Origin: Gongronella butleri
Taxonomy: Eukaryota > Mucoromycota > Mucoromycetes > Mucorales > Cunninghamellaceae
Direction of reading: 5' to 3'
DNA length: 64,000 nucleotides
Assembly: GCA_025201375.1 (NCBI GenBank)
Contig: JAIWZP010000090.1
Coordinates: forward strand, 1-64,000
How positions within the stretch are numbered: the first letter of the stretch is position 1; the number at the start of each line of letters is the position of its first letter. The notes below the pieces were generated by a model. That model ran no database searches, was not told the DNA's origin, and saw nothing but the letters and a program-made list of their open reading frames with translations. Positions 58,380 through 64,000 of the stretch are shown piece after piece. A program made the position numbers and the translations under genes.

Positions 58380-58740
58380 CACATGGCGAGTCGGCGAGAA
58401 ATGGCCAAAAAAAAAAAAAAAAAAAGCGCGATTGATCTTCTCGTTGACGAGCATTCGACGATTTTCGATTTTAAATTTGCACGCGATTTGCGCCGAAAAA
58501 AAACACGGTCAAGACGCTGCGCTGACGCGTCTACTAGCAAGAATGGCCCCAGGTGCTTGAAATTGACTAAAGCCGACGCGTGTCACTAGACGTCTGACGC
58601 GGTTTTTCACGCGTCGAAAAAAATCCATAATTTTGAAACCGGGTCAAAAATCCAAAAGGTCTTTTTTTTATCGATCACCCATGTCCATGTACGCAGCGAG
58701 TCGCTCTCTGTCGAATGATGTGACGTCCAAGGAGATCCGC
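58380..58740 (+). repeat. Dispersed repeat family B, copy 4 (3'-truncated)
   Basis: It is close to copy 3: GCATTCGACGATTTTCGATT, CTGACGCGTCTACTAGCAAG, CACGCGTCGAAAA, GTACGCAGCG and GCTCTCTGTCGAATGATG. The similarity stops near 58740, before the GATTGGAGGACC part. Like copy 3 it follows directly behind a GST gene. Confidence 0.68.
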
Positions 58741-58819
58741 CTTTTCTTTTTTTTTATTTTTACTCCTTCAGCACCGCTTTTTCTCTCCTGTCTCATGCTC
58801 TCGTCCCCAGTACACACAA

Positions 58820-59194
58820 ATGTTTGTCCAACAACACCTGAAAATGCCGTCCTACTCGCGCCGCCCCTTTGATTCGCACCGCTTGCGCGTCCATGCGCTG
58901 GACAACGCGCGTCGCAACAACCCGACGAACATATCGTCTTGGGAAAATATTGACGCGCGTCGCTTTTTTTACGTATCACCACGCCCTCTCCTGGGCTCTG
59001 CAGCTTTCGCCAAGAACCACAGCATGAGACTGGCGCTGGTGAATGTCCATTATTATGTGAGCACAAAGGGCAATCATGTCAAATTTATTTGTTTTTTAAG
59101 CAAATCTAAAAAAAGGGTCATTTTGAATAGGTGTCAAAAATGTCGAAAGTGTCAAAAAAATGAGAGATCTGTTTGCTCATTTTCCGAGCAATGA
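58820..59194 (+). other. Possible short coding region, unrecognised
   Basis: A 124-residue frame from ATG 58820 has a plausible internal stretch (SYSRRPFDSHRLRVHALDN, NISSWENIDARRFFYV) and then degrades into Lys/Cys-rich sequence. A splice donor at GTGAGC near 59056 could end a first exon, but I cannot find a convincing continuation. Low confidence. Confidence 0.25.
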
Positions 59195-59770
59195 GCAAAT
59201 GCGGGTTTTGTTTTGGGTGTTTCGCACCGGAAGAGAACGCGCGATGGCGACCTGCCGACGCGTCCGTCGCGTAACCATGGCCACGAGGCACAAAATGCAT
59301 ACGCTCAGAGATGACACAGGGCGCCTGTGGCGTGTGTCAGCACGCGTCGAAAATCACTAATCGCATGATGCCAATTTAATCTCAGCAACCTGCAGCTCAA
59401 TTCGTTGTGATGACGGTGAAGAAAAGACGCACGAGAGTGACCTTGCTGTGAAATGCATTTTTGGGGCACTGCTGTACATTTCCATCATCTTGGCCCTTGA
59501 GCCCTTTTTTTTTTTTTGCAATTTTTGCCTTTTACGACCCAGGAGCCATGCCAATCCTGGTCGCTGACACTGTGACTTTTTGCCTTTCCTCGTGCCCTGC
59601 CACGGGTCAAAATATGAAAGCAATTGGAGCGTTTGGTTTTCCAATTTTTGATCTCATGGGTGGACCACTGGCCAACACCACAGATTACGAATTTTGTGAT
59701 TTCTCGCAATTGTGGCGTCATAGAGGAATGAGCATGGGCTCATTCGAAAGAGCCCATTTTTCTGCACGTT
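59160..59770 (+). repeat. Dispersed repeat family B, diverged copy 5
   Basis: It shares GAGCAATGAGC, CCGACGCGTCCG, CACGCGTCGAAAAT and the 3' TGGGCTCATTCGAA stretch with copy 1, in the same order and orientation, but much of the middle no longer aligns by eye. Confidence 0.5.
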
Positions 59771-60121
59771 ATGCCATGCACAAATGCGAAAAAGATCTAC
59801 GTGCGTTATTTTTCTTTGTTTGTGGGATTTTGAAGAAAGTTCATCATTGGTGTGCAATGCATCTATTGAAACACCGCTCCTTTTGTTTGGCAAGGGCCGT
59901 CGTCTCTGGCATAAGCTCTTCTGGCACAAGATGCGATGCGCGTGCATGGTGCCTTGCTCTTTTTACACGCAAGAAATCGGCAAACACAAAATGATCTCTT
60001 ACATGTTCGTGTTTTTGTCATAATAAGCATCGGTAATATCGGATCAAGAAGCTTTTGCGTGAAGGTGGGGTCGTGCTATTTTTTTTCAGGCGCGCCTGAA
60101 TCACTCAACTGCACATTGCAA

Positions 60122-60153
<32 letters not shown>

Positions 60154-60305
60154 AGAAAAAAAAATTTTTTTTGACCGCTTTAAAACACATCCATGCCTCA
60201 ATGCCATTACACTCCCTCTCCTTGATGCCCTCGTTACTTGGAAAAAATTAATTTATTACATAAAAGTTTAGAACTACAAACATAGGATACGATGATGCAC
60301 GAGAT
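59771..60305. other. Intergenic, 3' side of the transporter
   Basis: It contains a long A-run with a short T-run (60121-60172) and nothing recognised as a gene. Confidence 0.4.
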
Positions 60306-62071
60306 TTACTCCTCGATCTTCTCGGCGGCAGCAGTGCGAGCCTGCTCAATCTTCTCGCCAGCACGCATTTGATCAACAAAGGTGGTGGAGGGCTTCCATT
60401 TGGCGGACTTGCGGGGAGTGGTCTCCTCAAGCATTTGGTCAACTTGCTCAAGCGTCAAGCCCTAAAATGATAAAAAAAAAAAAAAGCGTAAGCTAGGTCC
60501 TTTCTCTTTTCATGATCACGCTCATGGACGTACCTTAGTTTCAGGGACCAAGAAGTAGGTGTAGGCAATGCAAGCAGCGCAGAGGGAACCCCAGAGGAAG
60601 AAAACCTTGGACTTGAGGTCAGCTTCATCAGCACCGACCAAATAGGGGGTGATGACGGCGATGATGCAGTTCCAGAGCCAGTTGGAGGCGGTGGAGAGAC
60701 CGACACCACGCGAGCGGATGGGCAGAGGGAAGACCTCACCAATGAGAACCCAGGCACCTGAGAAAAAAAGAAAAGAAATTAGTTTTTTCGATTTTTCGAG
60801 TTTTTTTTTTTTTTGTGTTTCTTACCAGGGCCCCAGGTGGTGGCAAAGAAGAAAATGTAGATGGCGATAAAGGCGATCTGGGCATTGACGGCGGAGATGT
60901 TGTCGGGAACGCTGGTAGCGCCCTCGGCGTGGGTGTGATCGAAGCCGACGGTGACACCGACAATGGCGACGATGAACTCACAAATAGTCATACCAATGGC
61001 ACCCCAGAAGAGGATGGTGCGGCGACCAAAGCGCTCAATGATGTAGAAGGAGATGGGGGTGGAGCACACGTTGATGATGGTGAAAATCATGGACATCAAG
61101 AAAACGTTGGAAACAGCACCAGTGCCTTGCAAAAAGACGGTCGAGTAGTAAAAGACAAAGTTGACACCGGTCCATTGTTGCATCATCTGGAGCGAGGTAC
61201 CCAAGATGGTCTTGCGCAAGTTGCTGTTGGCATGGAAAAGGCTGCCCTTGAAGCAGTTGGCCCAGGATGAGAAGTAGCCAGACGAGGGGATGACGCGGGA
61301 TTCGTACTCGTGGTTGGCCTGGATTTCAGCAAGCTCAGACTCGACAAAGTGGGAATCAAGGGGCTGGTCACGGACGCGAGCGAGAGCAACGCGGGCCTTC
61401 TCAAGGTTACCCTTCTTGATATAGAAACGAGGGGATTCGGGCAAGAAAAGGAGACCAACGCCGAGGATCAAGGCCCAGAGCATCTGGAGGCCAATGGGGA
61501 TGCGGTACGAGCCAGAGTCCGTGCGGTTCTCGGTGCCATAGGTGACGCAAGCAGCGAGCATGAGACCAATGGTGACGCAGAACTGGTAGCCAGCGACGAT
61601 AGCACCACGGACTTTGCGGGGGGCAATCTCGGACATGTACAAGATAATAATGGCGGAGACAAAGCCAACACCAAAGCCAGCAATGAGACGACCAGCGACA
61701 AGAAGGCCAAGGCCAGCGGAAGCAGTTTGGAGAACCACACCAATGATGAAAACGACACAGCCAGAAATGATGGTGAAGCGACGGCCAAAGTAATCAGCAA
61801 GATCACCAGCAATGACGGCACCAAAGAAGGTACCAGCGGAAAGGATAGACACAATGAGGGAGGATTCCCAAGACGCAAGCGACGTGGCTTCAGGGCCGTC
61901 CAACATTTGGACGAAATACTTCATACCCTGGACACCACCGATGTAACCAGAATCGTAGCCAAAGAAGATACCACCAAAGGCGGCGAAAATACACATGGCA
62001 TACGACTTCCACGTCACGGGGGCTTCAACTTGGTCGATAGTGCCCGATTCCTTGACTTCCTTGTCAGACAT
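60306..62071 (-). CDS. Hexose transporter, MFS sugar porter family
   Basis: Exons 60826-62071, 60534-60757 and 60306-60461 encode 541 residues with about twelve membrane helices. Signature motifs are GYDSGYIGGV in helix 1, DYFGRRFTI between helices 2 and 3, GRLIAGFGVGFVS, PESPRFYIKKG after helix 6, QQWTGVNFVFYYSTVF in helix 7, ERFGRRTI, and PETKGLTLEQVDQ after helix 12. It is a plasma-membrane proton or facilitated sugar transporter; glucose or another hexose is likely but not proved. The C-terminal tail is short, unlike the long tails of glucose sensors such as Snf3/Rgt2. Codon use looks strongly biased to C-ending codons, a sign of high expression. Confidence 0.94.
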
Positions 62072-62150
62072 AATTAAAAAAGCAAGAGAGAGAGAATAAA
62101 AGAAAGACTAAAGAAAAAAAAAAAAGCTGCATCTCATTCTTCCCCGCGAC

Positions 62151-62158
62151 CTTTTATA
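62151..62158 (-). promoter_or_regulatory. TATA box of the hexose transporter
   Basis: On the minus strand this is TATAAAAG, 80 bases upstream of the start codon at 62071. Confidence 0.6.
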
Positions 62159-64000
62159 TTGGGAAGGGCTCAAACTTTAATTTTTCCACTTTTCCATCGT
62201 TCCCAGAGACGCCTCCCACAGCTGCAATTCGCTGTTGAGTTTTTTAAGTTCCAAAACCTTAAAGGGCCAGGCCCAATTGCCTGCTCCCCCTCACCCAGAT
62301 GATTTGCCCCGTTTATGAATCCTCAAAAATCATCACATCCACTCACCCTCGGGAAGGAGGTGAGGAAAAACCTTTTGATTCTCAAATCAGGACGTAGTCT
62401 GCATGGCCAAGCACCAATAGGCGCCGAGCGTCAAGATGAAAGTGAGCAAAACGGTTCCCTCCGCCTCCTTGCGTCCCCTCACCCCCCGCAAGCAATTGCT
62501 TTCCCCGGATGCCACTGGACAAGGTTACACCGAAAATATTTTTTTTCTCATCAGAATGGGAAGAAACGGAATCGCCGCTGGAGCGGGTGTGACTAAGCCA
62601 GTAAGGGTCGAGATGGGACCCCAATTGCAAAGAAAAAAAAAGTCATTCGAGGTTCCTTTAAAAGAGAAAAAAGAAAATAAAAACAATCATCCCATCATGG
62701 CAACCTCGGAATGAAAGACTGGGCTAGCTGCTACTTTGTTCAATTCATCCGTAGGTCGATTTTTTTGCACTTTGTGTGTTCACCCATGGGGGAAAGAAAC
62801 AAGGGCGCGGGCAAGAATGATCATTTATGGCAAAAAGCTGCAGCCAAACAAGCGTGTATGTAGTACAAATAGGGCAAAGTTTGTTGCGCCTGGCATTGGG
62901 CAAAAAATTCTCCAAAAGAGCCACCCAATGAATAGGCCCAGCCATTCCGAGGTGTACAAGCTTCCATTTCAGGCTATCCCGCAACATCCAGGAAAGGGTC
63001 CATTCCCACTCTTACCTAAAGCGGAATTGGCGGGTAAATGAGGTAGCCGCTTTGGGCCGCTTGGCACCAAAGGTGAAATGCGGGTGGGGGCGGGGACGCA
63101 GGATGACGACAAGGGACCAACAAAAAAAAAAAAAAAAAAAGGTGCTCCAAAGCTTAAGCATGGATGCACAAGGTGCATTTGCTTCCCATCATGACCACAG
63201 CAAATGGCGGGTTACGGCGGGAGCAAGGCTCAGTGCAGACCTAGCTATGTTGGGGGACGAGAGAACCGAGAAAAAGTCCCTTTTTTTTGTGCACCAAATC
63301 TTATTTACTCATGCTGGTGACATTGATCAGATGGGAAACTGGCAGACGCTCGGGACGTGGCCGTTGGCAAACTGTACACCGTCTTGGTCACTGAGACGCA
63401 TATTTGGAGCAAATGGCAAGCGCCCAATGATGGTGATTTTTGTGCAACAAGGCGCGCCTTTTTTTTTTGCGTTTTAACGCGAAAGATCATGAAAACAAAG
63501 CAGCAAACGACAAGGCGCACGAGTATGCGTGGTTTCTAGCTTGCTGGGGCTGCTATTCAAAAGTGTTGCGGCGGCCGAATAGTGCAAGCGGTTGCAAAGA
63601 CTAAAAAGGAGGAAACGCATGGATGACCAGAGGACACGTCGATGATCACGCTGCGCTGATCCGCCTCCAAAGAATGAAACACATAAATGGAACATCTCGT
63701 TGCTCCTCGGAAACCGCACCCCATGACGTGATCCCCCCTTGGGAGTCGTTTTGAAAAAAAAAAAAAAAAAAGCATGACTCATGTGCACTGCCCAGCATCC
63801 AAGCTTCCCGGTTCTTGGCAGGATTGAGTAAAACGACACTAGTTTGCAACGTCGTAGGACCCTGGTAGATGGTAATCAAGGTTAGAAAAAATGGAACTGC
63901 GCACCGCAGATTTTACATTATGTTTGTCCCCCTGGGGGAATTGGCTCGCGGGTTGCGGGGCAAACTGGGAACATCAAGAACCTGTCATCAGACAGCAAAT
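62159..64000. other. Right end of window, no gene recognised
   Basis: The first few hundred bases are presumably transporter promoter. Short frames occur on both strands, with A-runs at 62630, 63121 and 63754, but nothing matches a family I know and no gene structure could be assembled. Confidence 0.35.

Noticed and set aside
61310..62077. 255-codon plus-strand open frame over the sugar transporter
   Set aside because: Mirror of a strongly codon-biased transporter exon; Asp/Asn/Thr-rich with no domain.

Overview
The window reads as nuclear DNA of a filamentous fungus, most likely an early-diverging (Mucoromycota-type) lineage. The evidence is the fungal gene content: PKC1 with HR1-C2-C1-C1-kinase order, a Chs7 chitin synthase export chaperone, a Cdc3/AspB-type septin, an Atf1-type bZIP, a BRO1 protein and a SAC7-type RhoGAP. 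Genes carry many short introns, and one intronless gene at 18.2-20.0 kb resembles a family of uncharacterised proteins I recall as expanded in Mucoromycota. The lineage is an inference; no marker here settles it.

Layout. 0-0.8 kb: dispersed repeat (family A) and a cluster of TA-type footprints. 0.8-12 kb: DPP3 (-), PKC1 (+), RPS24 (-), an Atf1-like bZIP gene (+) and an unknown gene (-); a copy of repeat family B lies at 8.4-9.2 kb. 13-15 kb: gene-free. 15-17 kb: hexokinase. 17.4-18.05 kb: a ~20-bp minisatellite with three hairpin junctions. 18.2-20 kb: an intronless C2H2 plus PD-(D/E)XK-like protein. 20-27.9 kb: gene-poor repeat land with family A copies, a 581-bp terminal-inverted-repeat element with a 10-bp target duplication, and dense TACTGTA/TACAGTA words. 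27.9-36 kb: a secreted HbpS/GlcG-like protein (+), ARPC5 (-), TIM21 (+), Cdc3 septin (-), two small unknown convergent genes, and a GLO3-type ArfGAP (-). 37.8-48.7 kb: CHS7 (-), G-protein alpha subunit (-), BRO1/ALIX (-), SAC7-like RhoGAP (+). 49-58.3 kb: three GST paralogs with identical intron positions (two tandem, one 6 kb on), separated by an intronless F-box-like gene and more family B copies. 60.3-62.1 kb: hexose transporter (-). 62.1-64 kb: nothing recognised.

How the genes relate. Several act in cell-wall integrity and polarised growth (PKC1, SAC7-type RhoGAP, CHS7, septin, ARPC5) and in trafficking (GLO3-type ArfGAP, BRO1). Hexokinase and the hexose transporter belong to sugar uptake. 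They are scattered, not an operon or an obvious cluster. Gene models were assembled by hand from GT/AG sites; all multi-exon models keep frame and their summed lengths divide by three, but single splice sites may be wrong, most likely in the two small genes at 33-34 kb and at the 3' end of the ArfGAP gene.

The most striking signal is not a gene. In the 21.4-26.9 kb region the heptamer TACTGTA (or its complement TACAGTA) occurs 27 times by eye, and pairwise comparison of repeat copies shows several as clean 5-bp insertions at a TA. That is the published shape of excision footprints left by Tc1/Sleeping Beauty-like transposons. A second class (TATCATA/TATGATA) and a third (TACGTA) show the same logic.
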